NCBI RefSeq assembly: GCF_017832975.1
Contig: NZ_JAFIBI010000001.1
Coordinates: 1,736,001-1,800,000, forward strand
DNA length: 64,000 nt
Direction of reading: 5' to 3'
From: Arthrobacter sp. PvP023
GTDB lineage: Bacteria > Actinomycetota > Actinomycetes > Actinomycetales > Micrococcaceae
The translations under genes were made by a program, and so were the position numbers. The notes under the pieces are model-generated. The model ran no database searches. It saw only the letters and a program-made list of their open reading frames with translations, and was not told the DNA's origin. Of this stretch, positions 1-9,484 are shown in pieces (within the stretch, counting starts at the first letter, position 1; each line of letters begins with the position of its first letter).

Positions 1-579
1 CTCAAGCCCCGAAGCGGTGTTGTGGCAGGTGTCCTTCTTGCCAGCTCCTGTGCCGTGGGAGAGGAGGAATTGTGTAGACCCATCGCCCGCGACACTGAGG
101 TCAACTTCGCATTCGGAAAAAGCAATGGGAAAGACGTTTCCGGATTGGGCGCCGCCCCATTTCGCTTCGGCAACGGCCCCGATGTTAGTGGTGTCAGTGC
201 CGAAGATCCTCGCAAAGAAGGTCGAGAAATGAACACCAGAGGTGTCCTGGGCGTTTGTGGTGACGGTGACCTTTCCGGCCGTTTTGTCCACGACCGTCGA
301 AGCCACATTGGTGAGATTGTCCTTGGCATTGGCGTTGGCAAGAGGACCGGAGAGCGAAGAACCCGTAGCGCAGCCCGGGTTGGCGGTGCTTTTGGCGCAA
401 GTCTGAGCCACGGCAAGGGCTGAAGCATCTGCGCCGTTCTGCACTACGGATTTCTCCGCGTACATTGCGGCGACGTCCACGGCGATTGCTCCAAATCCGA
501 GCAGGGGAACCATCAGGACGGCCACCAGGACGGCCGTGGCGCCGCGTTGCTTCTCGTTGTCATCGACTAACCACCGCAT
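1..579 (-). CDS. TadG-like Flp pilus-assembly protein (5' part, runs off the left edge)
   Basis: The visible 193 residues begin at an ATG read on the minus strand. Residues 10-45 hold a short arginine-flanked region followed by one hydrophobic segment (ATAVLVAVLMVPLLGFGAIA) and then VDVAAMYAEKS, the arrangement of the N-terminal Tad domain in TadG-like proteins. The following part is rich in Ala, Thr, Asn and Gly with few charges, as expected for an extracytoplasmic domain. It overlaps the upstream TadE-like gene by 13 bases, which implies translational coupling. Family knowledge: TadG-like proteins are membrane-anchored accessory factors of Flp (type IVb) pili. The C-terminus lies outside the window, so whether a von Willebrand-type domain follows is unknown. 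Confidence 0.75.
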   Translation of the reverse strand, partial: MRWLVDDNEKQRGATAVLVAVLMVPLLGFGAIAVDVAAMYAEKSVVQNGADASALAVAQTCAKSTANPGCATGSSLSGPLANANAKDNLTNVASTVVDKTAGKVTVTTNAQDTSGVHFSTFFARIFGTDTTNIGAVAEAKWGGAQSGNVFPIAFSECEVDLSVAGDGSTQFLLSHGTGAGKKDTCHNTASGLE

Positions 580-959
580 TGCATTGTTCCTTTTCCGGTG
601 AGGACTATGGTTCCAGTGAAGGCGTCGAGGAAGCCGGTGACCGTGGTGAGGGTGTAGCTAGTGGTGGCCGTCACCTGCTTGCCGGCCGAGCAGGCGGTTC
701 CGCCACCGCTGACAGCGAACGTAGTTGTCACAGTGCTCGGTGCCAGCCTGCCGGCTGCATTGCTAGCCGCAGTAGCCGCCGCTCCGGTGTTGTTGTGGAT
801 GGCCATATACCGTGCACCCTCCCTTGCAGCCTGATTGAGGGAAAGCTGGGCGTTGAAAGCCAAGGAAAACTCGATGATGCCGATCAATATGAGCAGTAAG
901 ACCGGCAGAATTAATGCGAATTCCACTGCGGCTGCACCTTTTTCATTTTTCTTACGCAT
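567..959 (-). CDS. TadE-like pilus assembly / minor pseudopilin protein
   Basis: 130 residues. The N-terminus reads MRKKNEKGAAAVEFALILPV and continues into a single long hydrophobic helix and then NQAAREGAR, which is the TadE signature: a G followed by a Glu five residues later, in a prepilin-like helix. The C-terminal part is Thr/Ser/Gly rich with two Cys (in ACSAG and MQCGG) that could pair outside the cell. A GAGG sits about 8 bases before the ATG. It follows the flp gene on the same strand, separated by a hairpin, and overlaps tadG. The likely role is a minor component or assembly factor of Flp pili at the cytoplasmic membrane; the family is clear, the exact role inferred. Confidence 0.85.
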   Translation of the reverse strand: MRKKNEKGAAAVEFALILPVLLLILIGIIEFSLAFNAQLSLNQAAREGARYMAIHNNTGAAATAASNAAGRLAPSTVTTTFAVSGGGTACSAGKQVTATTSYTLTTVTGFLDAFTGTIVLTGKGTMQCGG

Positions 960-980
960 TTTTCGATCCTCATGTCTCGA

Positions 981-1020
981 AAAGCCAATGGCGGCTCCCA
1001 GATGGCCTGGGAGCCGCCAT
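981..1020 (-). terminator. Strong hairpin between flp and tadE (partial terminator)
   Basis: A perfect 13-bp inverted repeat (988-1000 with 1008-1020, ATGGCGGCTCCCA stem) has a 7-base loop. Read on the minus strand it is followed by TGGCTTTTC, a short T run. It begins 27 bases after the flp stop. It probably stops most transcripts after flp, so that the abundant pilin is made in excess of TadE and TadG. Confidence 0.75.
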
Positions 1021-1046
1021 CATGCCGGCGATCTGAAAAGCTGCTC

Positions 1047-1247
1047 TTAGAGAAGCTTGGGGGCGATGTCCGTGTTGAAGAGAGTCTGCAGATTAGTTCC
1101 GACTGCCGTGATACCGGCGATGGCGGCGATGACGATGAGGGCAACCATTAGACCGTATTCAACGGCCGTTGCGCCCTTTTCTTCACCCGTGAGGCGGTTC
1201 TTGACGCCGGCGACAAAAGCGATCATGGAGACCAGTGCTGAGTTCAT
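1047..1247 (-). CDS. flp: Flp-type (type IVb) pilin
   Basis: 66 residues. The start was set at the ATG preceded by AAGGAA, giving MNSALVSMIAFVAGVKNR; the open frame continues 48 codons further upstream but without pilin-like sequence. The core EEKGATAVEYGLMVALIVIA is a class IVb prepilin signature: cleavage after the Gly of KG, a Glu-Tyr pair at mature positions 5-6, then one hydrophobic helix. The short length is typical of Flp pilins. It lies between the prepilin peptidase that should process it (same strand, upstream) and the TadE/TadG genes. This would be the structural subunit of a surface fibre used for adhesion. Confidence 0.9.
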   Translation of the reverse strand: MNSALVSMIAFVAGVKNRLTGEEKGATAVEYGLMVALIVIAAIAGITAVGTNLQTLFNTDIAPKLL

Positions 1248-1437
1248 TTTCGTGTTCCTTTTGTGAGTGCTGAATTGGTTTCGAATTTCCAGCTCCCCCC
1301 AACTTGGCGTTGCTAGAAGTTTCGATGCACTAAGGAATACAGGAGTAACAAATAGCCCCACAATGAGTGGATGTACTCGTCTTTTTGACACGAGAATCAG
1401 TCGTCTACTTGCTGTAACACAACTTAATGGGGGCTCC

Positions 1438-1457
1438 CCAAGTACGCGACTACTTGG
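1438..1457. other. Short inverted repeat after the prepilin peptidase gene
   Basis: CCAAGTA and TACTTGG form a perfect 7-bp stem with a 6-base loop, about 15 bases past the prepilin peptidase stop and about 190 bases upstream of flp. There is no T run, so it is not a standard intrinsic terminator; it could be an operator for the flp promoter. The rest of 1248-1472 shows nothing else clear. Confidence 0.3.
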
Positions 1458-1472
1458 TGTACGCGGAAACGG

Positions 1473-2165
1473 CTAGCGGGGGAAGACCGTCGGTAAGAGA
1501 ACCCGCCCGATCTCGGTGCCCCACAGCACTGTCAGGACACAGCCAGCGAACATCGACGGCCCGAAGGGCACTGACGTCTTCCGCCCCGCCAATCCGCCTA
1601 TAACAAGGAGCACGCTGGTCACAGCGCCCACAACAAAACCAAGAGCAATACCCAGTATCAAGTGCCCCACAGAGAGGTACCCCAAGTACAAACCGAGTGG
1701 TGCTGAGAGCTTTACGTCGCCCATCCCCATTCCGCGGGGAGAAATCAGCGCCAAAATTAGATAAAACACGAAAGTTACGGCACATCCGATGGCTGCCACG
1801 AGCAGATTTCCCCATCGCTGGTTCATGCCGGCGTCCATAAGCAGCAGCAGGAGGCCGATTCCGAGCGCGGGAACAACAATCCTGTTGGGCAATAGTTTGT
1901 GTTGCAGGTCAATTCGCGACAGCACAAGACCAGCTGCACAGAGAAACAGGAAGGCCGGCAGCACCCAGGTCCAGCCGAACCGCCAAGCCATCGCCCCAAA
2001 CAGCGCTGCTGTGGCGACAGAGCCGGCAACAGCATGCCAGCGGACGTGCCCCAGCTCGATGCCGGGCAGCAACCGCCGCGTGACTGCAAGGGCAGCGGGT
2101 GCTGCGGCAAGGCCCAAAAGGGTGCAGGCAGCGACCAACAGAGCAACCGGGGGCATTTCAGTCAA
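1473..2165 (-). CDS. Prepilin peptidase (A24 family, TadV/CpaA-like)
   Basis: 230 residues, mostly hydrophobic with about seven predicted membrane segments. The two catalytic aspartates of A24 peptidases are visible: Asp86 in SRIDLQHKLLPN and Asp150 in the GMGMGDVKL motif (GxGD). The N-terminal cytoplasmic Cys-rich methylase domain of long PilD enzymes is absent, as in the short TadV/CpaA class and some actinobacterial relatives. The frame opens at a TTG with AGGTG 9 bases upstream; an ATG three codons later (2156) is an alternative. It would cleave the Flp leader, and perhaps the TadE-like protein, at the inner membrane. It is divergent from rplM. Confidence 0.88.
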   Translation of the reverse strand: MTEMPPVALLVAACTLLGLAAAPAALAVTRRLLPGIELGHVRWHAVAGSVATAALFGAMAWRFGWTWVLPAFLFLCAAGLVLSRIDLQHKLLPNRIVVPALGIGLLLLLMDAGMNQRWGNLLVAAIGCAVTFVFYLILALISPRGMGMGDVKLSAPLGLYLGYLSVGHLILGIALGFVVGAVTSVLLVIGGLAGRKTSVPFGPSMFAGCVLTVLWGTEIGRVLLPTVFPR

Positions 2166-2252
2166 CGGGGCACCTAAGCTTGAAGTTGTTCGCGGTCAAA
2201 GTCGCCGGACGCGGCATCAGGACCGGCGCAGGCTGGCTACCTAGAGCCTATT

Positions 2253-2282
2253 TTGACCAGCAGCCTCTGTACCCGCTATTCT
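2253..2282 (+). promoter_or_regulatory. Probable sigma70-type promoter of rplM-rpsI
   Basis: TTGACC (2253-2258), an 18-base spacer and TATTCT (2277-2282) match the housekeeping promoter. Transcription from here would give a leader of about 200 bases before rplM. The same -35 hexamer occurs in the groES promoter. Nothing else recognisable was seen in the 2283-2489 leader. Confidence 0.6.
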
Positions 2283-2489
2283 TGATAGTCGTTGTGCGTG
2301 TCCTTTCTCGATGATGCGTGCCCGCTGAGAATCCGGTTGCAGGATAACTACTCCTCGGGCACATTCGAGACTTCTGGACCACTGGATTCATAGAGCCCTC
2401 ACCTCTGTTCCGGTAGCGCATAGATAGTAGGTGCACACGCTTACGTGACACCTAAACAAGAACGCCAGAACAAGAACGAGGCAAACACC

Positions 2490-2933
2490 GTGCGTACGTA
2501 CACCCCGAAGCCCGGCGATATCAACCGCCAGTGGCACGTCATTGACGCCACCGACGTTGTCCTTGGTCGTCTCGCCAGCCAGACCGCAATCCTGCTGCGC
2601 GGCAAGCACAAGGCCACCTTTGCTCCCCACATGGACATGGGCGACTTCGTCATCATCATCAACGCTGAGAAGGTTGCCCTGACCGGCGCCAAGCTCGAGC
2701 AGAAGCGCGCTTACCGCCACTCCGGCTACCCGGGCGGCCTGACCTCCGTCAACTATGCGGAGCTGCTGGAATCCAACCCGGTCCGCGCCGTGGAGAAGGC
2801 CATCAAGGGCATGCTCCCGAAGAACTCCCTCGCTGCACAGCAGCTGGGCAAGCTGAAGGTTTACCGCGGTGCAGAGCACCCGCACGCCGCCCAGCAGCCC
2901 AAGACTTTCGAAATTTCCCAGGTCGCCCAGTAG
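2490..2933 (+). CDS. rplM: 50S ribosomal protein L13
   Basis: 147 residues starting at a GTG ([10 protein letters not shown]), with GAGG 8 bases upstream. The open frame extends 15 codons further but only this start gives the family's usual length. Family features are clear: [18 protein letters not shown], the [20 protein letters not shown] region and GMLPKN followed by [17 protein letters not shown]13 binds 23S rRNA early in large-subunit assembly. It is the first gene of the conserved rplM-rpsI operon, 38 bases ahead of rpsI. Confidence 0.98.
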   Translation: MRTYTPKPGDINRQWHVIDATDVVLGRLASQTAILLRGKHKATFAPHMDMGDFVIIINAEKVALTGAKLEQKRAYRHSGYPGGLTSVNYAELLESNPVRAVEKAIKGMLPKNSLAAQQLGKLKVYRGAEHPHAAQQPKTFEISQVAQ

Positions 2934-2971
2934 TCCTGGCCACCAAACAACTTATCTATACAAGGAGAACC

Positions 2972-3478
2972 GTGGCTCAGAACGAAGAGACCACCGAAGC
3001 CGTTGAGGCAGAGGAAACCCTGACCAGCTACACCTCGGAAAGCGGAGCTGCTGAAGCTGCTGCGCCGAAGAAGGAGCGCCCGGCACTGACCGTTGCCGGC
3101 GCAGCTGTTGGCCGCCGCAAGGAAGCCGTTGCACGCGTTCGCGTTGTGCCGGGCTCCGGCAAGTGGATCATCAACGGCCGCGAGCTGGCGAACTACTTCC
3201 CGAACAAGCTGCACCAGCAGGACGTCAACGAGCCCTTCAAGATCCTCGATCTTGACGGCGCCTACGACGTCATTGCCCGCATCCACGGCGGTGGCCCTTC
3301 CGGCCAGGCCGGTGCGCTGCGTCTCGGAATCGCCCGTTCACTGAACGAGATCGACGTCGAGAACAACCGCGCCACGCTGAAGAAGGCCGGTTACCTCACT
3401 CGTGACGCACGCGTCATCGAGCGCAAGAAGGCCGGTCTCAAGAAGGCCCGCAAGGCTCAGCAGTACTCCAAGCGCTAA
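2972..3478 (+). CDS. rpsI: 30S ribosomal protein S9
   Basis: 168 residues from a GTG preceded by AAGGAG. The first 40 residues are an acidic, Ala/Glu-rich extension common in actinobacterial S9, and the conserved S9 body starts at [17 protein letters not shown]. The C-terminal tail ends [11 protein letters not shown], the basic tail that reaches the decoding centre near the P-site tRNA. It is the second gene of the rplM operon and is followed by a strong terminator. Confidence 0.98.
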   Translation: MAQNEETTEAVEAEETLTSYTSESGAAEAAAPKKERPALTVAGAAVGRRKEAVARVRVVPGSGKWIINGRELANYFPNKLHQQDVNEPFKILDLDGAYDVIARIHGGGPSGQAGALRLGIARSLNEIDVENNRATLKKAGYLTRDARVIERKKAGLKKARKAQQYSKR

Positions 3479-3489
3479 ATCCGCTTACC

Positions 3490-3525
3490 GGAAGCCCGTC
3501 CCGACACTCGTCGGTACGGGCTTCC
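3490..3525 (+). terminator. Terminator after rpsI
   Basis: A 10-bp perfect stem (GGAAGCCCGT at 3490-3499, ACGGGCTTCC at 3516-3525) with an inner CCGA/TCGG extension, followed by GCCGTTT, 11 bases after the rpsI stop. A second, smaller hairpin (GCCCGCG/CGCGGGC, 3582-3601) lies further on, just before the glmM promoter region. Confidence 0.85.
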
Positions 3526-3642
3526 GCCGTTTAAGCCCCGCTGCGTGCAAAAGGTGCTGCGGCCGGTAGGGAATACTGGCAGCCCGCGTCACGGCGCGGG
3601 CCGACGCCAGCCTTGGCAGCTCAATCGTCTAAACTTGACCCG

Positions 3643-5001
3643 ATGTCTAGATTATTTGGAACAGATGGTGTCCGGGGCCTGGCTAACGGCCTGCTCACAG
3701 CAGAGCTGGCGATGCAGTTGGCGCAAGCGGCCGCCGTCGTGCTCGGCCACGAACGCACGGCCGACGGCACCAGGCCGCGCGCCGTGGTGGCCCGCGATCC
3801 GCGGGCCAGCGGCGAGTTTATCTCTGCCGCCGTCGCGGCAGGACTCTCCAGCTCCGGTATCGACGTTTACGACGCCGGTGTCCTCCCGACCCCTGCCGCT
3901 GCTTACTTGGTGGCCGACCTTAACGCCGACTTCGGCGTCATGATCTCGGCCTCCCACAACCCAGCCCCGGATAACGGCATCAAATTCTTTGCCAAGGGCG
4001 GCCAGAAGCTGCCAGACGAGGTGGAAGACGCCATCGAGGCGCAGATGGGCAAAGATCCGTTCCGGCCCACCGGTAGCGACGTAGGCCGCATTCAGACCTT
4101 CTCGGACGCCGAGGACCGCTACATCGTCCACTTGCTGGGGACGCTGCCGCACCGCCTCGACGGGCTGAAGGTGGTCCTCGACTGCGCCCACGGTGCTGCC
4201 AGCGGCTGTTCACCGCAGCTCTTCAACGATGCCGGCGCCGAGATCGTGGTCATCGGCGCGGAGCCCGACGGCCTGAACATCAACGACGGCGTGGGCTCGA
4301 CCCACCTCGGCGCTCTCCAAAGGGCCGTAGTGGAGCACGGCGCCGACCTGGGCATTGCCCACGACGGCGACGCCGACCGGTGCCTTGCCATCGACCATGA
4401 AGGCAACGAGGTGGACGGTGACCAGATCATGGCCATCCTCGCCCTGGCGCTGAAGGAATCCGGGAAGCTCAAGGACAACGTCCTGGTGGCCACCGTCATG
4501 AGCAACCTCGGGCTGAAGATCGCCCTCCGCAACGCCGGGATCAGCATCCGGGAGACCGCGGTGGGGGACCGCTATGTTCTCGAGGAAATGCGCGACGGCG
4601 GCTACAACCTCGGCGGCGAGCAGTCCGGCCACGTGATTTTCGCAGACCACGCCACCACGGGCGACGGCCTCCTGACCGGCCTGCAGCTGGCCGCACAGGT
4701 GGCCCTCACCGGCAAGTCGTTGAAAGAACTCGCCACGGTGATGACCAAGCTTCCACAGCTGATGATCAACGTCAAGAACGTGGACAAGGCCCGGGCCGGC
4801 ACCGATGAGGGTGTGCTGGCCGCTGTCGCTGAAGCTTCCGCGGAACTCGGCGAGACCGGCCGGGTGCTTCTGCGCCCATCCGGAACCGAAGCCCTGGTCC
4901 GGGTGATGGTGGAGGCGGCCGACATGCCCACCGCCGAACGCATCTGCAAGCACCTTGCTGCCGTGGTGGAGGAACGCCTGGCGGTCGCGCCGGCGGTCTA
5001 A
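3643..5001 (+). CDS. glmM: Phosphoglucosamine mutase
   Basis: 452 residues. GlmM interconverts glucosamine-6-phosphate and glucosamine-1-phosphate on the way to UDP-GlcNAc. The N-terminus [12 protein letters not shown] is diagnostic. The phospho-serine is Ser104 in [12 protein letters not shown], the metal loop is DGDADR, and the sugar-binding and phosphate-binding motifs GGEQSGH and [12 protein letters not shown] follow. The start is the ATG at 3643, ten codons inside the longest frame. A -10-like TAAACT (3630-3635) ends 7 bases before this ATG and no Shine-Dalgarno is present, so the mRNA is probably leaderless. GlmS, the preceding enzyme of the pathway, is encoded 4 kb away. Confidence 0.97.
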   Translation: MSRLFGTDGVRGLANGLLTAELAMQLAQAAAVVLGHERTADGTRPRAVVARDPRASGEFISAAVAAGLSSSGIDVYDAGVLPTPAAAYLVADLNADFGVMISASHNPAPDNGIKFFAKGGQKLPDEVEDAIEAQMGKDPFRPTGSDVGRIQTFSDAEDRYIVHLLGTLPHRLDGLKVVLDCAHGAASGCSPQLFNDAGAEIVVIGAEPDGLNINDGVGSTHLGALQRAVVEHGADLGIAHDGDADRCLAIDHEGNEVDGDQIMAILALALKESGKLKDNVLVATVMSNLGLKIALRNAGISIRETAVGDRYVLEEMRDGGYNLGGEQSGHVIFADHATTGDGLLTGLQLAAQVALTGKSLKELATVMTKLPQLMINVKNVDKARAGTDEGVLAAVAEASAELGETGRVLLRPSGTEALVRVMVEAADMPTAERICKHLAAVVEERLAVAPAV

Positions 5002-5021
5002 CTCAAGGCGCCCACAAACAA

Positions 5022-5056
5022 AAAATGGTCCGCCCCATCCGGAGGCGGACCATTTT
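5022..5056. terminator. Bidirectional terminator between glmM and mscL
   Basis: AAAATGGTCCGCC (5022-5034) pairs perfectly with GGCGGACCATTTT (5044-5056) around a 9-base loop. A/T runs on both sides make it a terminator for both convergent genes. Confidence 0.92.
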
Positions 5057-5071
5057 GTTGTCTTCAGGAAC

Positions 5072-5467
5072 CTAAGCCCGCGTGTTGCCGCTCCGGAGTG
5101 AGTCGCGGATTTCGGTGAGCAGTGCGATCTGGGGGTCCTCGGCGGCTTCTTCCTTGACCTCGGTACCAATTCCGAGCCGGCGGTTGCGGCGTTCGATCAT
5201 GTGGTTCATCGGCAGGACGACCACGAAGTAGATGGAAGCGCCCACAAGCAGGAAAGAAATGAGGGAGGAGATGACGGAGCCGTACATGAACCCCTCCCAC
5301 TGCATCTCTTCGATGCCCTTGGCGTTGAAGAGGCGGCCGATCAGCGGGGTCAGCAGACCTTCAACGATTGAGGTCACGACGGCGCCGAAAGCCGCACCCA
5401 TGACCACGGCCACGGCAAGGTCTACGACGTTGCCCTTCATAATGAAATTCTTGAATCCGGTCAACAT
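5072..5467 (-). CDS. mscL: Large-conductance mechanosensitive channel
   Basis: 131 residues. MLTGFKNFIMKGNVVDLAVA matches the amphipathic N-terminus and gate-lining first helix of MscL; a second membrane helix (SSLISFLLVGASIYFVVVLP) and the charged cytoplasmic bundle IALLTEIRDSLR follow. MscL opens under membrane tension and releases solutes during hypo-osmotic shock. The start at 5467 was preferred over a frame extending 25 codons upstream because TAGTCT ends exactly 7 bases before this ATG, suggesting a leaderless mRNA. It is convergent with glmM and shares its terminator. Confidence 0.95.
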   Translation of the reverse strand: MLTGFKNFIMKGNVVDLAVAVVMGAAFGAVVTSIVEGLLTPLIGRLFNAKGIEEMQWEGFMYGSVISSLISFLLVGASIYFVVVLPMNHMIERRNRRLGIGTEVKEEAAEDPQIALLTEIRDSLRSGNTRA

Positions 5468-5563
5468 GGGACCCAGACTAGCGCGGCCCTGTGAACACGA
5501 TGTGACGGCAGGGTAATTTCGCGGAGGTGTGTCGCCGGTCACCCGGACCGAGGCGCGGCCGTA

Positions 5564-6481
5564 CTAGTACCCTGGCGCCGCTTCCAGTCCGAAGTACTCC
5601 TCCAGCGTCGCAACGCCCTTGGCTGACATGTCCGTTGCCGCCTCCACGCCGATGTACCGCAGATGCCAGGACTCGTAGTAGTAACCCGTGACCTCGTGGA
5701 ACATCCACGGATACCGCACCACGAAACCAAAGCGGTGCCCGTTGGCCTTGGCCCACACCGCCGCCGGCTGTTCGGCGAAACACGGCTGGAAGCTGCACGC
5801 CCCGCCGCCGTCGCCGATGTCGAAGGCCCAGCCGGTCTGGTGTTCCGAGAAGCCCGGCCTGGCCGAGGCCGTGTCAGCTTCTGCCTGTCCGCGGGACGCT
5901 ACATAGCTGTTGTACGTGGCCACCTGCGTACCGTACGAACGGTAGCCGCTCGCCAGGGTCATGGTGACGCCGTCCCGCGCTGCCGCGGCAAACATCTGCT
6001 CAGCAGCGGCGGCCGTCGTGCTGTTCAACTGGGCGGCCTCGCCCGAAACTGCCAGTGAGATGTTGGGCTGGACGAGGTCCGCCGGGACGTAATCGGCGGG
6101 GGAGAGCGGCCGGTGCTTGTTGACTACCAGCCAGGGGCTGGCTGGATCCGTCAGTGAATGCTGTTGGCCCAGCCCGGCCGCCGGCGAAGCGGGTGTCGGT
6201 GCGGAGGTTGGAGGCGGCGTGCCCGGTTCAGTGACAGCGGGGGACGTCGGCTGCCCCGCTGTAGACGGCGCCGCCGTCTGTGAGGCGGAGGCGGACGTTG
6301 CAGACGGGGAGGACGACGACGACGGCGGCCGGGTTCCGGCGTCGGGCGTGCAGGCTGCCAGTGCGGTCAGTCCTGCGCCGGCGGCCAGGAACCTTGCGAC
6401 AGACCGCCTGCTCGGCACCGCGCCCGCTTTGGCACCCGCGGTGGCAGGCCCGGCGGCAGCAGTGGAACAGTTGTGGCACAC
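5564..6481 (-). CDS. VanY-type D-alanyl-D-alanine carboxypeptidase lipoprotein
   Basis: 305 residues. From a GTG 5 bases after the coaA stop, the N-terminus carries SRRSVARFLAAGAGLTALAAC: a twin-arginine-like start, a hydrophobic stretch and a lipobox ending in Cys, so a lipid-anchored exported protein is likely. A Pro/Ser/Thr/Ala-rich linker follows. The C-terminal domain has the M15B zinc peptidase motifs SGYRSYGTQ, GFSEHQTGWAFDIG (metal-binding His and Asp) and ESWHLRYIG. Such enzymes trim the terminal D-Ala from peptidoglycan stems. The GGAAGG overlapping the coaA end would serve as ribosome binding site. It is co-transcribed with coaA; the substrate is inferred from the family. Confidence 0.87.
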   Translation of the reverse strand: MCHNCSTAAAGPATAGAKAGAVPSRRSVARFLAAGAGLTALAACTPDAGTRPPSSSSSPSATSASASQTAAPSTAGQPTSPAVTEPGTPPPTSAPTPASPAAGLGQQHSLTDPASPWLVVNKHRPLSPADYVPADLVQPNISLAVSGEAAQLNSTTAAAAEQMFAAAARDGVTMTLASGYRSYGTQVATYNSYVASRGQAEADTASARPGFSEHQTGWAFDIGDGGGACSFQPCFAEQPAAVWAKANGHRFGFVVRYPWMFHEVTGYYYESWHLRYIGVEAATDMSAKGVATLEEYFGLEAAPGY

Positions 6482-6486
6482 GTGTG

Positions 6487-7452
6487 CTAGACCTTCCGCA
6501 GCAGCATGCGGCGGATGGAATGGTCTGCTTCCTTGGTGAGCACCAGCTGCGCCCGGCCTCGCGTGGGGAGCACGTTTTCCTCGAGGTTGGGCTCGTTGAT
6601 GCGCTTCCAGATTTCGCGGGCGGTGCTTTCGGCTTCCTCGTCGGACAGCGTGGCATAGCGGTGGAAGTAGGACTCGGGCTGGGCAAAGGCGGTGGTGCGC
6701 AGCTTGCGGAACCGGTCGACGTACCATTCCTCGATGTAGGAGGTCTTCGCGTCCACATAGATGGAGAAGTCGAAGAAATCGCTCAGTGCCAGCCCCTGCT
6801 TGCCGTCGTGGCGGGGACGGGCGGGGGCCAGGACGTTCAGGCCCTCAACGATCAGCACGTCGGGCCTGCGGACCACCACTTCCTTGCCGGGCACGATGTC
6901 GTACGTGACGTGGGAGTACCAGGGCGCCCGGACCTCTTCCGCGCCGCCCTTGATCTCACTCACAAAGCGGAGGAGCGCGCGGCGGTCGTACGACTCCGGA
7001 AACCCCTTGCGTTCCAGGAGGTGCCGGCGCTTGAGCTCGGCCAGGGGATACAGGAAACCGTCGGTGGTGATGAGTTCCACGTTGGGCGTGCCGGGCCAGC
7101 GGCGGAGCATCTCGCGGAGCACGCGGGCGATGGTGGACTTGCCCACCGCCACCGAACCGGCCACGCCGATCACAAAGGGCGTGCGCTGCGTCTGTTCGCC
7201 GAGGAACGTGGTGGTGGCTGCGTGCAGCTGGCCCGCCGCCTCCACATAGAGATGAAGCAGCCGGGAGAGCGGCAAATAGACTTCGCGGACTTCCTTCATG
7301 TCCAGCGGATCACCGAGCCCTCTGAGACGGACCACGTCCTCTTCGTTCAGAGGCTGTTCCATCTGGGCTGCGAGCCGGGACCAGGTCTGCCTGTCCAGCT
7401 CCACGAACGGGGAGACACCCTCTCCATTCGCTTCGTTGCGTTGCAAAGTCAC
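6487..7452 (-). CDS. coaA: Pantothenate kinase, type I
   Basis: 321 residues, close to the E. coli enzyme. It phosphorylates pantothenate in the first step of coenzyme A synthesis. The Walker A motif [11 protein letters not shown] lies at residues 96-106, followed by [11 protein letters not shown] and the conserved C-terminal [14 protein letters not shown]. The GTG at 7452 was chosen ([10 protein letters not shown]) because the 40 upstream codons of the open frame look non-coding and because CAGAAT (7460-7465) ends exactly 7 bases before this GTG, indicating a leaderless start. It is divergent from glmS; the downstream VanY gene begins 5 bases after its stop. Confidence 0.96.
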   Translation of the reverse strand: MTLQRNEANGEGVSPFVELDRQTWSRLAAQMEQPLNEEDVVRLRGLGDPLDMKEVREVYLPLSRLLHLYVEAAGQLHAATTTFLGEQTQRTPFVIGVAGSVAVGKSTIARVLREMLRRWPGTPNVELITTDGFLYPLAELKRRHLLERKGFPESYDRRALLRFVSEIKGGAEEVRAPWYSHVTYDIVPGKEVVVRRPDVLIVEGLNVLAPARPRHDGKQGLALSDFFDFSIYVDAKTSYIEEWYVDRFRKLRTTAFAQPESYFHRYATLSDEEAESTAREIWKRINEPNLEENVLPTRGRAQLVLTKEADHSIRRMLLRKV

Positions 7453-7586
7453 GTTAGAGATTCTGCCCTCCGCGACGCTGAGAGCGAAATGGAGGCCGTC
7501 GCATCCGCTGTAACGGGGCACGGCGGCAGCCGCGCGGCGGTTGCAACGAACGTCAGCGGGCCGCTCCGCCATATAAGCTTGGCTCT
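7453..7586. promoter_or_regulatory. Divergent promoter region of coaA and glmS
   Basis: 134 bases between two divergent starts. A -10-like CAGAAT for coaA (7460-7465, minus) and TAAGCT for glmS (7574-7579, plus) each end 7 bases from their start codons. No convincing -35 elements or Shine-Dalgarno sequences were seen, and no glmS ribozyme-like element fits in the remaining space. Confidence 0.55.
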
Positions 7587-9479
7587 ATGTGTGGAATCGT
7601 AGGATACGTAGGCCATTCGTCAGGCCGGGTAAATGTTGGCCATAGCGCGTTGGACGTTGTCCTTGAGGGACTCCGCCGTCTGGAGTACCGGGGGTATGAC
7701 TCGGCGGGTGTTGCTGTGGTGGCGGACGGAACCATTTCGTCGCGGAAGAAGTCCGGGAAGCTGAGCAACCTGCTCGCCGAGCTGGAAGCGTCCCCGCTGC
7801 CGGATTCGGTGACCGGGATCGGGCATACCCGCTGGGCCACGCACGGCGGGCCCACGGATGAGAATGCGCACCCGCACCTGTCCGACGGCGGGAAGCTGGC
7901 CCTGATCCACAACGGCATCATTGAAAACTTCGCTGAGCTGAAGCTGGAGCTGCTGGAGAAGGGCACTGTGTTCGCGTCCGAGACGGACACCGAGGTGGCC
8001 GCGGCGCTGTTGGGCGACATTTTCCGGAACGAGCTGAACGGCGAGGCTTCCAAGGGCGGGCTGACCAAGGCCATGCAGCTTGCCTGCCAGCGCCTTGAAG
8101 GCGCGTTCACGCTGCTGGCCGTGCATGCGGACCAGCCCGACGTCGTTGTCGCCGCCCGCCGCAACTCCCCGCTCGTGGTGGGCCTGGGGGAAGGCGAGAA
8201 CTTCCTCGGCTCGGACGTTTCCGGCTTTATCGATTACACGCGCCGGGCCGTGGAGCTGGGCCAGGACCAGATCGTGACCATCACCGCGGACAGCGTGGAG
8301 ATCACCGACTTTTACGGGGCCCCGGCCGAGGGCAAGGAATATCACGTGGACTGGGATCCGGCGTCGGCGGAGAAGGGCGGCTACCCGTCCTTCATGGAGA
8401 AGGAAATCCACGACCAGCCGGACGCCGTGGCCAAGACCCTGCTGGGCCGCTACGACCTGGACGGCAAGCTCACGCTCGATGAAATGCGCATCGACCCCGA
8501 GCACTTGAAGAACATCACCAAAATCATCGTGCTCGCCTGCGGCACGTCCGCCTATGCCGGGCAGGTGGCCAAGTACGCCATTGAGCACTGGTGCCGGATC
8601 GCCACGGAGGTGGAGCTCTCCCACGAGTTCCGTTACCGCGACCCGATCGTGGACGAGAACACCCTGGTGGTGTCCATCTCCCAGTCCGGCGAGACCATGG
8701 ACACCCTGATGGCCGTCCGGTACGCCAAGGAACAGGGCGCCAAGACCCTCTCCATCTGCAACACCAACGGGTCCACCATCCCGCGCGAATCCGACGCCGT
8801 GCTCTACACGCACGCCGGCCCGGAAATCGCCGTCGCCTCAACGAAGGCGTTCCTGGCGCAGATCGCTGCCGCCTACCTGCTGGGCCTGTATTTGGCACAG
8901 CTGCGCGGCAACAAGTTCCAGGGCGAGATCAAGGACATCCTGGCCGATCTCGGCAAGATCCCGGCCAAGATCCAGGAGATCCTGGACCACGAGGGCGAGA
9001 TCAAGGAGCTTGCCCGCTCCATGGCCGGCGCCAAGTCGGTGCTGTTCCTGGGCCGCCATGTCGGGTTCCCCGTTGCCATGGAGGGCGCGCTCAAGCTCAA
9101 GGAACTGGCCTACATCCACGCCGAAGGCTTCGCCGCCGGCGAGCTGAAGCACGGCCCGATCGCGCTGATCGAGGAAGGCCAGCCGGTGTTCGTGGTGGTC
9201 CCCTCTCCGCGCGGTAGGGACTCGCTGCACGCCAAGGTTGTCTCCAACATCCAGGAGGTCCGGGCCCGCGGCGCGAAGACCATCGTGATCGCCGAAGAGG
9301 GTGACGAGGCCGTGAAGGCGTACGCCGAGCACGTCTTCTACATCCCCGAAACGCCCACGCTCCTGGCGCCGCTACTGGCCACCGTGCCGCTGCAGATCTT
9401 CGCCCTCGAACTCGCCACCGCCAAGGGATACGACGTGGACCAGCCACGCAACCTGGCCAAGAGCGTGACCGTAGAATAA
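7587..9479 (+). CDS. glmS: Glutamine--fructose-6-phosphate aminotransferase (isomerising)
   Basis: 630 residues, full length. The N-terminal amidotransferase nucleophile is Cys2 (MCGIVGYVG), which takes ammonia from glutamine. The C-terminal half has two SIS sugar-isomerase domains ([28 protein letters not shown]) and ends in the family signature [11 protein letters not shown]. The product, glucosamine-6-phosphate, feeds GlmM. TAAGCT ends 7 bases before the ATG and there is no Shine-Dalgarno, so the mRNA is probably leaderless. The stop codon region contains the promoter-like TAGAAT of acpS. Confidence 0.98.
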   Translation: MCGIVGYVGHSSGRVNVGHSALDVVLEGLRRLEYRGYDSAGVAVVADGTISSRKKSGKLSNLLAELEASPLPDSVTGIGHTRWATHGGPTDENAHPHLSDGGKLALIHNGIIENFAELKLELLEKGTVFASETDTEVAAALLGDIFRNELNGEASKGGLTKAMQLACQRLEGAFTLLAVHADQPDVVVAARRNSPLVVGLGEGENFLGSDVSGFIDYTRRAVELGQDQIVTITADSVEITDFYGAPAEGKEYHVDWDPASAEKGGYPSFMEKEIHDQPDAVAKTLLGRYDLDGKLTLDEMRIDPEHLKNITKIIVLACGTSAYAGQVAKYAIEHWCRIATEVELSHEFRYRDPIVDENTLVVSISQSGETMDTLMAVRYAKEQGAKTLSICNTNGSTIPRESDAVLYTHAGPEIAVASTKAFLAQIAAAYLLGLYLAQLRGNKFQGEIKDILADLGKIPAKIQEILDHEGEIKELARSMAGAKSVLFLGRHVGFPVAMEGALKLKELAYIHAEGFAAGELKHGPIALIEEGQPVFVVVPSPRGRDSLHAKVVSNIQEVRARGAKTIVIAEEGDEAVKAYAEHVFYIPETPTLLAPLLATVPLQIFALELATAKGYDVDQPRNLAKSVTVE

Positions 9480-9484
9480 GCCGC

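Noticed and set aside
7453-7586. glmS ribozyme
   Set aside because: The gap to coaA is 134 bases and the likely transcript starts at or near the glmS ATG, leaving no room.
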